From: Algibacter miyuki | GTDB taxonomy: Bacteria > Bacteroidota > Bacteroidia > Flavobacteriales > Flavobacteriaceae | Direction: 5' to 3' (one strand) | NCBI RefSeq assembly: GCF_042427745.1 | Contig: NZ_JBHMFA010000004.1 | DNA: 64,000 nt | Shown here: positions 14,906 to 22,301 of the stretch, one piece after another | How positions within the stretch are numbered: position 1 is the first letter of the stretch | Layout: each line of letters begins with the position of its first letter | The notes under the pieces: model-generated | Told to the model about the DNA's origin: nothing | The model's input: only the letters and a program-made list of their open reading frames with translations | Database searches by the model: none | Made by a program: the position numbers and the translations under genes

Positions 14906-15289
14906 TTACACAATGCATAGTTTATTCACTTTATGCTCCACAACAACTATGGCAATAACTCCAATAGTGTAGGCTAACAAATCGGAGGTTTGGTAGGTGC
15001 TACCTAAAACAATACTTAAAAAACGGTTGTTTTCTAAATGGAATAGTTTTAACACATGAAAAAATTGCATAAACTCTATTACGAAAGCAAATTTTAAAAC
15101 GTTGACAGCTAATTTAATACTGTCTATTTTTAAAAAGCTTTTGAAAAAACAATACAGTAAAATGACAGATAAAAAATCTCCAAAAGTATATCTGATAAAT
15201 CCTGTTTTTAAGAAAAGTGCAATATAGATTTCAGTAAGTAAAAGGAGTACGCAGAGGGATGCGTAGTGTTTGTTAAGTCGGAAAATCAT
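14906..15289 (-). CDS. DUF2809-type small membrane protein
   Basis: The 127-residue protein has about four transmembrane stretches (residues about 9-28, 36-52, 60-78 and 103-122). Its pattern, IRYTFGDFLSVILLYCFFKS followed by FVIEFMQFFHVLKL and STYQTSDLLAYTIG, fits the DUF2809 family. The function of that family is unknown. It stands alone, with 193 bases of AT-rich gap before the next minus-strand gene, and probably has its own promoter. Confidence 0.72.
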   Translation of the reverse strand: MIFRLNKHYASLCVLLLLTEIYIALFLKTGFIRYTFGDFLSVILLYCFFKSFLKIDSIKLAVNVLKFAFVIEFMQFFHVLKLFHLENNRFLSIVLGSTYQTSDLLAYTIGVIAIVVVEHKVNKLCIV

Positions 15290-15482
15290 TAGTGTAGTAT
15301 CTTATTTGTTATGTCTATAATTATGTTTTGGTATAAAATAGCGGCCAGAATATGGACAGGAATAATACCTCAAGCGTTTTAAATGTTTTTGCTTGTTTGA
15401 GTATTTACGAGAAAAATGCCCGTATGAGATAGGAGGAATCGTAATTTTATTGTGTTTTAAATCAGACAAGGTGTATAATATG

Positions 15483-16112
15483 TTATTTTATTTCAATTTT
15501 AGCCCCTAAAAACTTAGGCGATATATTAAACAAAATATCTACTGAAGCTTTAGTGCGCGCGAGGTATTCCCGAAGTTTGGTTTTAAAACTATATCGTTTC
15601 GGAACATCTTTAGCATTGAATGCAATAGCGCTTATATCATATTGATTAGCTAGGTAAATGGCGCGCTCATTATGAAATTTTTGAGAAATAATGGTAAAAG
15701 CATCCAATCCGAAAATTTCTTTGGCTCTCACCATAGAATCTAAAGTTCTAAAGCCGGCATAATCCAAATAGATCTTATTTTCGGGAATGCCATTTTCAAT
15801 TAAATCAATTTTAAAATCCGTTGGCTCGTCGTAATCTTTTCGGCTATTATCGCCACTTATTAAAATATATTCTATTTTTCCCGATTCGAATAAGGCAATG
15901 GCAGCTTCCAAACGGTATTTGTAGTACAAGTTTATATTGCCATATTGGGTGGTTTTTCCCGCGCCTAAAATAAGTCCGACTTTGTTTTTCGGGATTTCAG
16001 ATACGTTATTATATAAAGCGCTTTTTGCCTGATGGTTTATCCATAAGTTTATAGATACAATATAAATGAGTATAAAAAAAGCTAGTTTTAGTAAACGTTT
16101 TACGTGTTTCAT
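15483..16112 (-). CDS. sanA: SanA/YdcF-like DUF218 envelope protein
   Basis: The protein has 209 residues: one N-terminal membrane anchor (about 8-26) then a DUF218 domain. Family signatures are VGLILGAGKT, RLEAAIALFESGKIEYILIS, SGDNSRKDYDEP, and FTIISQKFHNERAIYLA. In E. coli SanA affects envelope permeability (vancomycin exclusion at high temperature); the biochemical activity is not settled. The start overlaps the stop of the upstream membrane gene by four bases (16109-16112), so it is co-translated with it. It is the last gene of the minus-strand membrane-protein block controlled from 17908. Confidence 0.8.
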   Translation of the reverse strand: MKHVKRLLKLAFFILIYIVSINLWINHQAKSALYNNVSEIPKNKVGLILGAGKTTQYGNINLYYKYRLEAAIALFESGKIEYILISGDNSRKDYDEPTDFKIDLIENGIPENKIYLDYAGFRTLDSMVRAKEIFGLDAFTIISQKFHNERAIYLANQYDISAIAFNAKDVPKRYSFKTKLREYLARTKASVDILFNISPKFLGAKIEIK

Positions 16113-16507
16113 AGGGTTTCCATTATTTTAGGAGTTTCTACCTTTTTAGTTTCAGCATGTTTTACAATCCACACCCAAGTTTGCAAAGTCGATATGAACG
16201 CTGCGGCGTAAAAACAAAGTAAAACCGGTTCTTGAAAAGTGCCATAAACGCAAAGCGAAAAGCAGATCAAGGCATAATATGGGAAGTATGTTTTAAACAC
16301 GGTTTGGTAGCTTGTGTTATCATTTTTCGACCAGAAAAAGGGAGCAATAGTGCAGGTTATTACAATGGTATTGCATATTGAAATGGGAATCATTGATGGT
16401 ACTATATAAATTAACAAAGCTGAATCTGTTCCATTAAGAAACAGAATAACCCAAAATATTACTGTTGAAAGTAAAGTGGCTTTTAATATGATTAGCGGAA
16501 GTTTCAT
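16109..16507 (-). CDS. Membrane protein, four TM segments, unknown function
   Basis: The 132-residue hydrophobic protein has membrane stretches near residues 5-25, 30-53, 75-90 and 97-115. No family is recognised. It starts six bases after the DUF4173-type gene stop and overlaps sanA by four bases, so it sits in the middle of a tight three-gene operon. Its codon use and composition resemble its neighbours. Confidence 0.7.
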   Translation of the reverse strand: MKLPLIILKATLLSTVIFWVILFLNGTDSALLIYIVPSMIPISICNTIVITCTIAPFFWSKNDNTSYQTVFKTYFPYYALICFSLCVYGTFQEPVLLCFYAAAFISTLQTWVWIVKHAETKKVETPKIMETL

Positions 16508-16513
16508 AAGGAT

Positions 16514-17896
16514 TTATTTTACAGTTGTTTTAAAATTGTCGAAACTCCATTCTTGCCAATCTCTTTGGTTTAACATTTCTATATAAGTGTTTAGTTTTTT
16601 ATCTACTTTGTGCTTGTAGCTAGCGTTTAAATGTGTGTTGTTACTGTAAGATTTTAGGATGAAAGTATTATTGTTTGATAAGTTGATGAGGTACGAAACG
16701 TCAGTTGTTTTGGAGTAATTTAAGTTGTAATGTGTAATCACACCATCCCAATTAAAAGCGCAAGACATTATAAGAATAACAAATGCAAGTTGTGTGTTTA
16801 CACGAAATAAATACCATAAATTTTTGATTTTGTACACTTTCACAACAGTCGTTGAAAGTCCAATTAATGTGAGCAATAGGTAAACAAACACACCAATACG
16901 TTTATAGGTAAACCCAAAAGAAGCGATATAATGATAGTTTTTTGCACCAATACTAAATACCATAATGAGGTTTAAAGCAATCCAAGTATAAGCCAATGTT
17001 TTTAAGGTTTGGTTGTTTTTGTAGAAGTTGAGGTCGCCTCTAAAAAACCATAAAATAATAACAATAGCCATTAATATAGAAGCAATAAGAGCATAAATTC
17101 CGCTATGGACTTGATTGGATAATTCGGGAGCATTTAGTGTGTCAATACTTGCTAAATAGGCAATATCTGTAATAAGAAAAAGTAGAATTAAAACATTGAG
17201 AAGTACCATTAGGATAAGTCCTAACTGATTTTCTTTTTTTAAGCTTTCTTCGGAAGGGTTTCCTGTGTTTTTTAAGAAATTTCCAATGCTTAAATCTTTT
17301 TCAGTAATGGGATTAACTTGTAAGGGTGTAGAGATATTGTAGAATAAGTAGTAACCTAAAGCAGCCAATAAAAACCAATTTAAATTAAAAAAACTAAAAT
17401 CTATTTTGGCTATAAAATCGCTAAAAACAGGGTTCCCGTTTCGGTATAGGCCGATAAAAATAATAACGACTAAAAGCGGAATGCCGATAATTTTAGCCAA
17501 ATGTAGGTAGTCAATATTTTTTTTGGATGGCGTAGGGTGTTCTGGATTAGCGAATAAATTTCGTTCGAAAAATCCGGCTATAGTGGTATAAATGCCGTTA
17601 AGCCAATTAATATAAATAGACGATTCATGTTCGGAAACATGCCCAATTATAGTGAAAAACGCAATGATATTTGCAATAATGGCCAACTGTGACTGAAATA
17701 TAAACACGGATACCGCTGTAATAATATAAACCAAACTAAGTAACAACGTGCTTTTGTGTTTGAAGAATTTTTTGTTGTTGATAACCAGCAATAAAATGGT
17801 TAATACTGTAAATAACGATAGGTTTAAACCGATGCTTTGTTTGTAAAATAAGGTGCTAAATAAAAGCGCTCCGATAATGAGTGGTATGTTTTTCAT
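16514..17896 (-). CDS. DUF4173/DUF4153-type polytopic membrane protein
   Basis: The 460-residue protein has about ten to twelve membrane segments, beginning IIGALLFSTLFYKQSIGLNL, a cytoplasmic region around residues 100-130 (NPEHPTPSKK), and a soluble C-terminal tail of about 70 residues. The pattern LYRNGNPVFSDFIAKID and the C-terminal WQEWSFDNFKTT resemble DUF4173 proteins, whose function is unknown. The start lies 18 bases from the inner edge of a palindromic box at 17914-17930, so it heads its own transcript with the two downstream genes, under the same control as the 18580 gene. Confidence 0.75.
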   Translation of the reverse strand: MKNIPLIIGALLFSTLFYKQSIGLNLSLFTVLTILLLVINNKKFFKHKSTLLLSLVYIITAVSVFIFQSQLAIIANIIAFFTIIGHVSEHESSIYINWLNGIYTTIAGFFERNLFANPEHPTPSKKNIDYLHLAKIIGIPLLVVIIFIGLYRNGNPVFSDFIAKIDFSFFNLNWFLLAALGYYLFYNISTPLQVNPITEKDLSIGNFLKNTGNPSEESLKKENQLGLILMVLLNVLILLFLITDIAYLASIDTLNAPELSNQVHSGIYALIASILMAIVIILWFFRGDLNFYKNNQTLKTLAYTWIALNLIMVFSIGAKNYHYIASFGFTYKRIGVFVYLLLTLIGLSTTVVKVYKIKNLWYLFRVNTQLAFVILIMSCAFNWDGVITHYNLNYSKTTDVSYLINLSNNNTFILKSYSNNTHLNASYKHKVDKKLNTYIEMLNQRDWQEWSFDNFKTTVK

Positions 17897-17907
17897 AATG
17901 ATTAATT

Positions 17908-17930
17908 TAAAGTACTTTGAATTTCAAAGT
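17908..17930. promoter_or_regulatory. Palindromic box, copy 1: ACTTTG-AATTT-CAAAGT
   Basis: TAAAGTACTTTGAATTTCAAAGT lies just upstream of the DUF4173-type gene (ATG 17896, minus strand). It contains the inverted repeat ACTTTG/CAAAGT with a 5-base spacer (17914-17930) plus an extra AAAGT half-site. It is identical in 22 of 23 bases to the box at 19191-19213. Being close to a start codon it is probably the operator of the small winged-helix regulator encoded between the two boxes. Confidence 0.7.
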
Positions 17931-17949
17931 GTGATAGTAAAAAAAAGGT

Positions 17950-18243
17950 TTATTGTTTATTTATTAATTTTTCTAGTGCGCTAATGTGTTTTTTAAATTC
18001 GGCACGACCTAGGTCAGTGGTTGAGTAGCGGGTGTTTGGTTTACGACCAATAAATTGTTTTTCAACCTTAATATATAGAACTTTTTCTAACGCTTTGGCA
18101 TGGCTTGCAATATTACCATCGGTAGCACCTAAAAGCTCTTTGAGCATATTAAAATCGGCGTATTCGTTCACCATTAAAATAGACATAATGCCTAATCTAA
18201 TGCGGTGGTCGAACGCTTTATTTATGTTGGTTATTATGCTCAT
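17950..18243 (-). CDS. Small winged-helix transcriptional regulator (HTH_34 / ArsR-like)
   Basis: The 97-residue protein is a single winged helix: FDHRIRLGIMSILMVNEYAD, recognition helix region DGNIASHAKALEKVLYIKVE, and wing RKPNTRYSTTDLGRAEFKKH. This matches the HTH_34 'winged helix DNA-binding domain' type common in Bacteroidota next to membrane-protein genes. There is no visible effector or metal site. It lies five bases after the 18248 gene and before the box at 17908, so it is the third gene of a transcript that itself starts at a copy of the same box; autorepression is the simple reading. Confidence 0.85.
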   Translation of the reverse strand: MSIITNINKAFDHRIRLGIMSILMVNEYADFNMLKELLGATDGNIASHAKALEKVLYIKVEKQFIGRKPNTRYSTTDLGRAEFKKHISALEKLINKQ

Positions 18244-18247
18244 CGAT

Positions 18248-18583
18248 CTAAACTCGCTTGCTTTTAGATTTTATTATTTCGTTGTCATTAATCGTTTTAA
18301 TTTTGCCTAAAAGAAACATTACAGCAAACGTAATGCCTCCAAGAAATAGCGAAAAGGGTATAAGAATTACAGCGCCTTGTTGTGTTGTTTTGCGTTTAGA
18401 TCCTTTGTCTACAATGGCTTTCGAGTTTTGATTAACTTCGTCGTTATCTATAATACCATTTTTGTTTACGTCGTAAAATGCAACTTCTTGCTCATATTTT
18501 TCATTGGAATAATATAAGAATGTAATGCCTAGTCCATAAATAATGAGTGCAGAAAATATGGCGATTTTGAGTGCTTTGTTCAT
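18248..18583 (-). CDS. Membrane protein with an EF-hand-like loop between two TM segments
   Basis: The 111-residue protein has two membrane segments (about 5-25 and 73-94). The loop between them contains DVNKNGIIDNDE, which fits the 12-residue EF-hand calcium loop (D1, N3, N5, G6, I8, D9, E12). No second EF hand is seen, so calcium binding is a prediction. The family is not recognised. It overlaps the upstream gene by four bases (18580-18583) and is five bases from the regulator gene, so all three are coupled. Confidence 0.72.
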   Translation of the reverse strand: MNKALKIAIFSALIIYGLGITFLYYSNEKYEQEVAFYDVNKNGIIDNDEVNQNSKAIVDKGSKRKTTQQGAVILIPFSLFLGGITFAVMFLLGKIKTINDNEIIKSKSKRV

Positions 18584-19188
18584 TTTACATCGTATTTAAA
18601 GTGCATAATACTGCCGTATATAATGTGCATTATGCCGAAGCCTAATACCCATAACCAAAACCCATAACCGGGTAGTAGTGTTGCAATTAAACCTAGAACA
18701 ATTTCTATATAGCCTAAATACCGAATATCTCCAATACTGTATTTGGAAGCATTCACCAAAGCTAAGCCATAAAATATAAGCATTAAACCACCGGTTTGGC
18801 CGTATTTACCATTGCTTAAAATAATTAAAATGTATAAACCACCAGCAACTAAAGGAATTAAAAAATTAATAACTAAGCGCTTAGATGTGGCATCCCACAT
18901 TTTAGTATTGCTTTTTTTTGCTTTTCGAGCCGAAAGAAAGTAGCCTGTAACAGCGCTAAATAAAGCAACAAGTGCTAAATCGAGCATAACAAGTCTAAAG
19001 ATATAACCATCCAACATTAAGGTGCCGTAACTGTGTGCTGTTACTAACCAATAAGCGACTGCAGCACCAATAAGCGCATAAGTGCCCGCTAAAATACCAG
19101 ATAATCCACTGAGAGAAATAAACCGAGACGATTTATTCATCAGGTTTTTAATTTCTGAAATGTCTTTTAAATAATCTTCCGACTCCAT
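18580..19188 (-). CDS. Membrane protein, about six TM segments, first gene of the regulated operon
   Basis: In the 202-residue protein, a soluble N-terminus (MESEDYLKDISEIKNLMNKS) is followed by about six hydrophobic segments in paired hairpins (about residues 28-50, 62-88, 105-125, 130-148, 153-165 and 170-190). Similar proteins are commonly found directly upstream of HTH_34 regulators in Bacteroidota, but no function is established that I know of. The start is nine bases from the ACTTTG palindrome at 19197-19213. Confidence 0.75.
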   Translation of the reverse strand: MESEDYLKDISEIKNLMNKSSRFISLSGLSGILAGTYALIGAAVAYWLVTAHSYGTLMLDGYIFRLVMLDLALVALFSAVTGYFLSARKAKKSNTKMWDATSKRLVINFLIPLVAGGLYILIILSNGKYGQTGGLMLIFYGLALVNASKYSIGDIRYLGYIEIVLGLIATLLPGYGFWLWVLGFGIMHIIYGSIMHFKYDVK

Positions 19189-19190
19189 AA

Positions 19191-19213
19191 TAAAGTACTT
19201 TGAATTGCAAAGT
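19191..19213. promoter_or_regulatory. Palindromic box, copy 2: ACTTTG-AATTG-CAAAGT
   Basis: TAAAGTACTTTGAATTGCAAAGT stands nine bases before the start of the 18580-19188 gene and 65 bases before the plus-strand gene at 19278. It differs from the box at 17908-17930 by one base, in the spacer. Its inner palindrome is 19197-19213. Two nearly identical copies beside the two operons that flank one regulator gene make it a strong operator candidate. Confidence 0.7.
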
Positions 19214-19277
19214 AAATAAATGTTTTTTGATTTTGAAGTATAAATTTTTATTATGTTTGAAATTAAATTGATTGGTT

Positions 19278-19658
19278 ATGAATCCGGTAGATACTTATTT
19301 TTTGAATCAGAAAGAACCCTATCAGTCAATTATGCTTTTTGTGCGTAGTATTATTTTGAAAACTCTACCAGAGGTTACCGAACGGTATAGCTATAAAATC
19401 CCATTTTATAATTGCCATAACAAACCAATGATTTATCTAAATATTTTGAAAGGAACCAATTATGTGGATGTGGCTTTTGTGCAAGGTGTACTTCTCGAAA
19501 AAAAGTTTCCGATACTGAAAAATGATAATAAAAGAAAGCAAGTACGATCGGTGCAACTGAAAAATTTAGAAGATTTAGAGTATGATAATTTTGTTGCATT
19601 ATTACTTGAGGCTTCTAAGGTGCTGAGCGAAAGTAAACGGGCTTGGTTTATTGGGTAG
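19278..19658 (+). CDS. DUF1801 (YdhG-like) domain protein
   Basis: The 126-residue protein from ATG 19278 has no signal or membrane segment; a TTG two codons earlier is less likely. The pattern VDTYFLNQKEPYQSIMLFVR, YSYKIPFYNCHNKPMIYLNI and VDVAFVQGVLL fits the DUF1801 fold, a small cytoplasmic domain of unknown function. It is divergent from the regulated membrane-protein operon and shares the intergenic box at 19191. Repeat copy D follows it. Confidence 0.8.
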   Translation: MNPVDTYFLNQKEPYQSIMLFVRSIILKTLPEVTERYSYKIPFYNCHNKPMIYLNILKGTNYVDVAFVQGVLLEKKFPILKNDNKRKQVRSVQLKNLEDLEYDNFVALLLEASKVLSESKRAWFIG

Positions 19659-19745
19659 TAGCGGTTTTACTTCGGTAATAGGGGAGTCGTGAATTTTGCA
19701 ACGTGTTCTTTTTGCTGGTTTTGTGAAGTGATCTCGGCGGCTCTG

Positions 19746-19912
19746 CGCGGGAGGGATAGCAGCGGCATCCTTTTTGCAAAATAAAAAATCCAGAAAGTAT
19801 CGTTTTTTACCATAGTTTCTGGACTTTGAAATGTGTTTATTAATGCGTGATTCTTGCAAAAAGATATAGCGGATAGCCCGGTTTTTATTTTTTTTAAAAA
19901 CCCGCCCTAATT
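19746..19912 (-). repeat. Structured intergenic repeat, copy D (divergent, minus orientation)
   Basis: Read on the minus strand, the left part is AGGGCGGG, an A/T-rich spacer, then CGGGCTATCCGCTATATCTT; the right part is AAAAAGGATGCCGC, then ATCCCTCCCGC. The core matches copies B and C. The outer arm is GCGGG/CCCGC where the other copies have GCGTT/AACGC, so both strands of the helix changed together. The middle of about 75 bases contains another hairpin (CCAGAAACTATGG and TTTCTGG). It fills the convergent gap between 19658 and 19924. Confidence 0.65.
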
Positions 19913-19923
19913 ATAAAACGAAG

Positions 19924-20802
19924 TTATATTCGGAAAATACCTCCAAAAGCAATAACGCGTTGTAAATAGGTGAAATGTTGTGAGGCGCGGTCTACAGGGT
20001 TTGGTGTGGTGCGTATGTCGGGCATGTTGATGTAACCGCCTTTTAAATCGAGTTGCATGAAAAAGTACTTGAAAAATGTGAAGTTGATTCCTGCTCGTGC
20101 GGAAACGCCATAACCTGCAATGTGGAAATCGTCGTTGCGATCCATTAAAAGTAATGTGCTATTCGTTTTTGGAAATAATACACCCGCGCTAACACCTTCG
20201 GAAAGGTTAATTTGAAATTTATCGGTGTTTGGTAGGCCTAAAAATGATGAAATATCGTCTACACGCGCTATTTCGGCGTGTATGTAATTAAGCCCGTCGG
20301 TGTGTTCAAAACTTAGAAAATCGGCTGATAAATAGGTGGGCTCGTTGTTGTATGTGCCGTTAAACTGATAACCTTCGCCTTCGATTGGAGAATCGATATA
20401 GCCTTTTACAGGTAAGTCTATGTAGCCGTCTAATACTCTTGTTTGTTCGCGTTCCATAACGTACTTCATGTGGTCTAAACCAAATGAAATGGTGTAGTGT
20501 TCGGATATAAAATACCCAAGTTTGAAATTGGTTTGCGGAATGGTCATTCGAGTAGGGTTGATGTAATCGATGTGCCAACCTTTGGGTTTGTCTTTTGCAG
20601 TGGCATCTTTTATGGTGAAATCGTAATTTTCGCCTTCGAAATGAATGTCTGATTTGCTAAAGGTTTCGCGATTACCACCCCAACTTACAAAAATTTTACC
20701 TTTATTGGTAGCTGTGTATTTTAAGGGGTTTATATCTTGAGCGTAGGCACTAGAAGCGACTATACTTAATGCAAGTACAAGGTTTTTTAGGGATGTTTTC
20801 AT
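19924..20802 (-). CDS. Outer-membrane beta-barrel-type protein of unknown function
   Basis: In the 292-residue protein a signal peptide ending SSAYAQ (about residue 21) precedes alternating aromatic/hydrophobic strands (FKLGYFISEHYTISFGLDHM, YFFMQLDLKGGYINMP) and a C-terminus ending in aromatic-plus-Arg GGIFRI, consistent with a small outer-membrane barrel. No named family is recognised. It starts 21 bases after kdsA on the same strand and is probably its operon partner; a link to LPS assembly is only suggested by that position. Confidence 0.75.
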   Translation of the reverse strand: MKTSLKNLVLALSIVASSAYAQDINPLKYTATNKGKIFVSWGGNRETFSKSDIHFEGENYDFTIKDATAKDKPKGWHIDYINPTRMTIPQTNFKLGYFISEHYTISFGLDHMKYVMEREQTRVLDGYIDLPVKGYIDSPIEGEGYQFNGTYNNEPTYLSADFLSFEHTDGLNYIHAEIARVDDISSFLGLPNTDKFQINLSEGVSAGVLFPKTNSTLLLMDRNDDFHIAGYGVSARAGINFTFFKYFFMQLDLKGGYINMPDIRTTPNPVDRASQHFTYLQRVIAFGGIFRI

Positions 20803-20823
20803 TACTGTAATTTGAGGTACTAA

Positions 20824-21642
20824 TTATAGCGATTGTATGGTTTTTCTAATTTTAACCAAGTTGCTTAGTAGGTTTTCTAAATTATCGAGGTGTAACATAT
20901 TAGCCCCGTCGCTTTTGGCATTTGCAGGATCGAAATGTGTTTCAATAAACAAACCGTCTACGTTATTTACAATTCCGGCGCGGGCAATGGTTTCTATCAT
21001 ATCTGGACGTCCGCCAGTAACACCAGCACTTTGGTTGGGTTGTTGTAAGGAATGGGTAACGTCTAAAACAGTTGGTGCAAATTGGCGCATGGTAGGAATA
21101 CCGCGAAAATCGACAATCATATCTTGGTAGCCAAACATAGTGCCACGATCGGTAATCCATGCTTTATCGCTGCCTGCATCTTTAACTTTTTGTACGGCAT
21201 GTTTCATAGCCTCAGGACTCATAAATTGTCCTTTTTTAAGATTCACCACTTTACCTGTTTTCGCGGCAGCCACCACTAAATCGGTTTGGCGTACTAAAAA
21301 AGCTGGAATTTGAAGTACATCTACATACTGCGCAGCAAGTGCTGCGTCGGATATTTCGTGAATATCGGTTACGGTTGGTACATCAAATTTTTCGGATACT
21401 TTGGCTAAAATTTCTAAAGCTTTTTCATCTCCAATACCCGTAAAACTGTCAATCCGACTACGGTTTGCTTTCTTAAAACTGCCTTTAAATACATAGGGAA
21501 TTTCTAATTTATTGGTGATAGAAATAACCTTTTCGGCAATGCGCATGGCCATATCTTCTCCTTCGATCGCACATGGACCGCAAAGCAGAAAGAAATTATT
21601 TGAATTGGTGTGTTTTATTTTTGGAATATCTTGAAGTGTCAT
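20824..21642 (-). CDS. kdsA: 3-deoxy-8-phosphooctulonate synthase (KDO-8-P synthase)
   Basis: This enzyme condenses phosphoenolpyruvate with D-arabinose 5-phosphate to KDO-8-phosphate, the first committed step to the KDO of lipid A-core LPS, in the cytoplasm. The 272 residues show the family's LLCGPCAIEG, KGSFKKANRSR, TDIHE, VLQIPAFLVRQTDL, LKKGQFMSP, DRGTMFGYQDMIVDFRGI and DVTHSLQQP, and FIETHFDP near the C-terminus. Length is normal. It is followed on the same strand by an outer-membrane-type gene; the upstream gap has a long hairpin (21698-21747). Confidence 0.96.
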   Translation of the reverse strand: MTLQDIPKIKHTNSNNFFLLCGPCAIEGEDMAMRIAEKVISITNKLEIPYVFKGSFKKANRSRIDSFTGIGDEKALEILAKVSEKFDVPTVTDIHEISDAALAAQYVDVLQIPAFLVRQTDLVVAAAKTGKVVNLKKGQFMSPEAMKHAVQKVKDAGSDKAWITDRGTMFGYQDMIVDFRGIPTMRQFAPTVLDVTHSLQQPNQSAGVTGGRPDMIETIARAGIVNNVDGLFIETHFDPANAKSDGANMLHLDNLENLLSNLVKIRKTIQSL

Positions 21643-21697
21643 CGACTTGAAATTTAAGCTGCAAAGATAATCAAATTATAGTGGTTTTTAATAACTA

Positions 21698-21747
21698 AAT
21701 TGGCCGCTATCTATTGCCTTTTTTAAGACTTTAGATAGCGGCCAATT
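21698..21747 (-). terminator. Perfect 15-bp hairpin between the 21786 gene and kdsA
   Basis: AATTGGCCGCTATCT and AGATAGCGGCCAATT are exact complements separated by 20 bases. On the minus strand it lies 39 bases after the 21786 gene stop and 55 before the kdsA start. There is no T run directly after it, so it may be a weak terminator, an mRNA processing signal or a protein-binding site. Confidence 0.4.
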
Positions 21748-21785
21748 ATATCTTTTTATTATTGAAATCTTGATTTTTTTCGAGA

Positions 21786-22145
21786 TTAAAGTGTGTTTCT
21801 CATACTGTTTTTAATAATCCACATAGCCATAAAAAAATTCGTGATTACGAATAAAAGTGAGAAAAATGTGGTGTTATTAGCTGAAAATATTAAAGGGTTA
21901 AAGTAGACTACTTTAGATAAATAACCGATGATTAAATAAGAAGAAAGGCACACAAAAGTAATACCAAGCGAAAAATTTAATGTTTTATTTGGCTTTATTA
22001 TTTGCCATAAAAAAGGAATTGCAAATAATAAAATAGGGTAGGCTGAGAGGCCTTCTGTTCTATTAATTTCTGTAAACCAATAAGCGGTAATTACAATGAA
22101 ATAAAGGTATGGAGTCGTTTTTGTTATTTTATTTAATGGCGTCAT
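21786..22145 (-). CDS. Small membrane protein, four TM segments
   Basis: The 119-residue protein has hydrophobic stretches at about 12-28, 35-50, 57-75 and 88-112, beginning MTPLNKITKTTPYLYFIVIT. No family or motif is recognised. It is divergent from typA (156-bp gap) and is separated from kdsA by a long hairpin, so it is probably monocistronic. Confidence 0.65.
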   Translation of the reverse strand: MTPLNKITKTTPYLYFIVITAYWFTEINRTEGLSAYPILLFAIPFLWQIIKPNKTLNFSLGITFVCLSSYLIIGYLSKVVYFNPLIFSANNTTFFSLLFVITNFFMAMWIIKNSMRNTL

Positions 22146-22269
22146 AGCAATACGTTTTTTGTGATGTTATATTTGTGAGAGATTACTGTAAAGTTAACGA
22201 AAAGAAGGGCGGGAAATTATATTCAATTTTAATTATAACAAATTTTTAACTATGTATCAAAATAACACG

Positions 22270-22277
22270 TACCTTTG
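22270..22277 (+). promoter_or_regulatory. -7 element of typA
   Basis: TACCTTTG, followed by CA, fits the Bacteroidota -7 consensus TAnnTTTG and lies 25 bases before ATG 22302, predicting a leader of about 18 bases. The upstream region is T/A-rich without a clear TTG. Confidence 0.65.
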
Positions 22278-22301
22278 CAGCCTTAAATTAAGGCACGAAT
22301 T

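Noticed and set aside
19602..19859. An 85-residue minus-strand frame over repeat copy D
   Set aside because: It overlaps the end of the DUF1801 gene and the repeat; composition reflects the repeat, not a protein.
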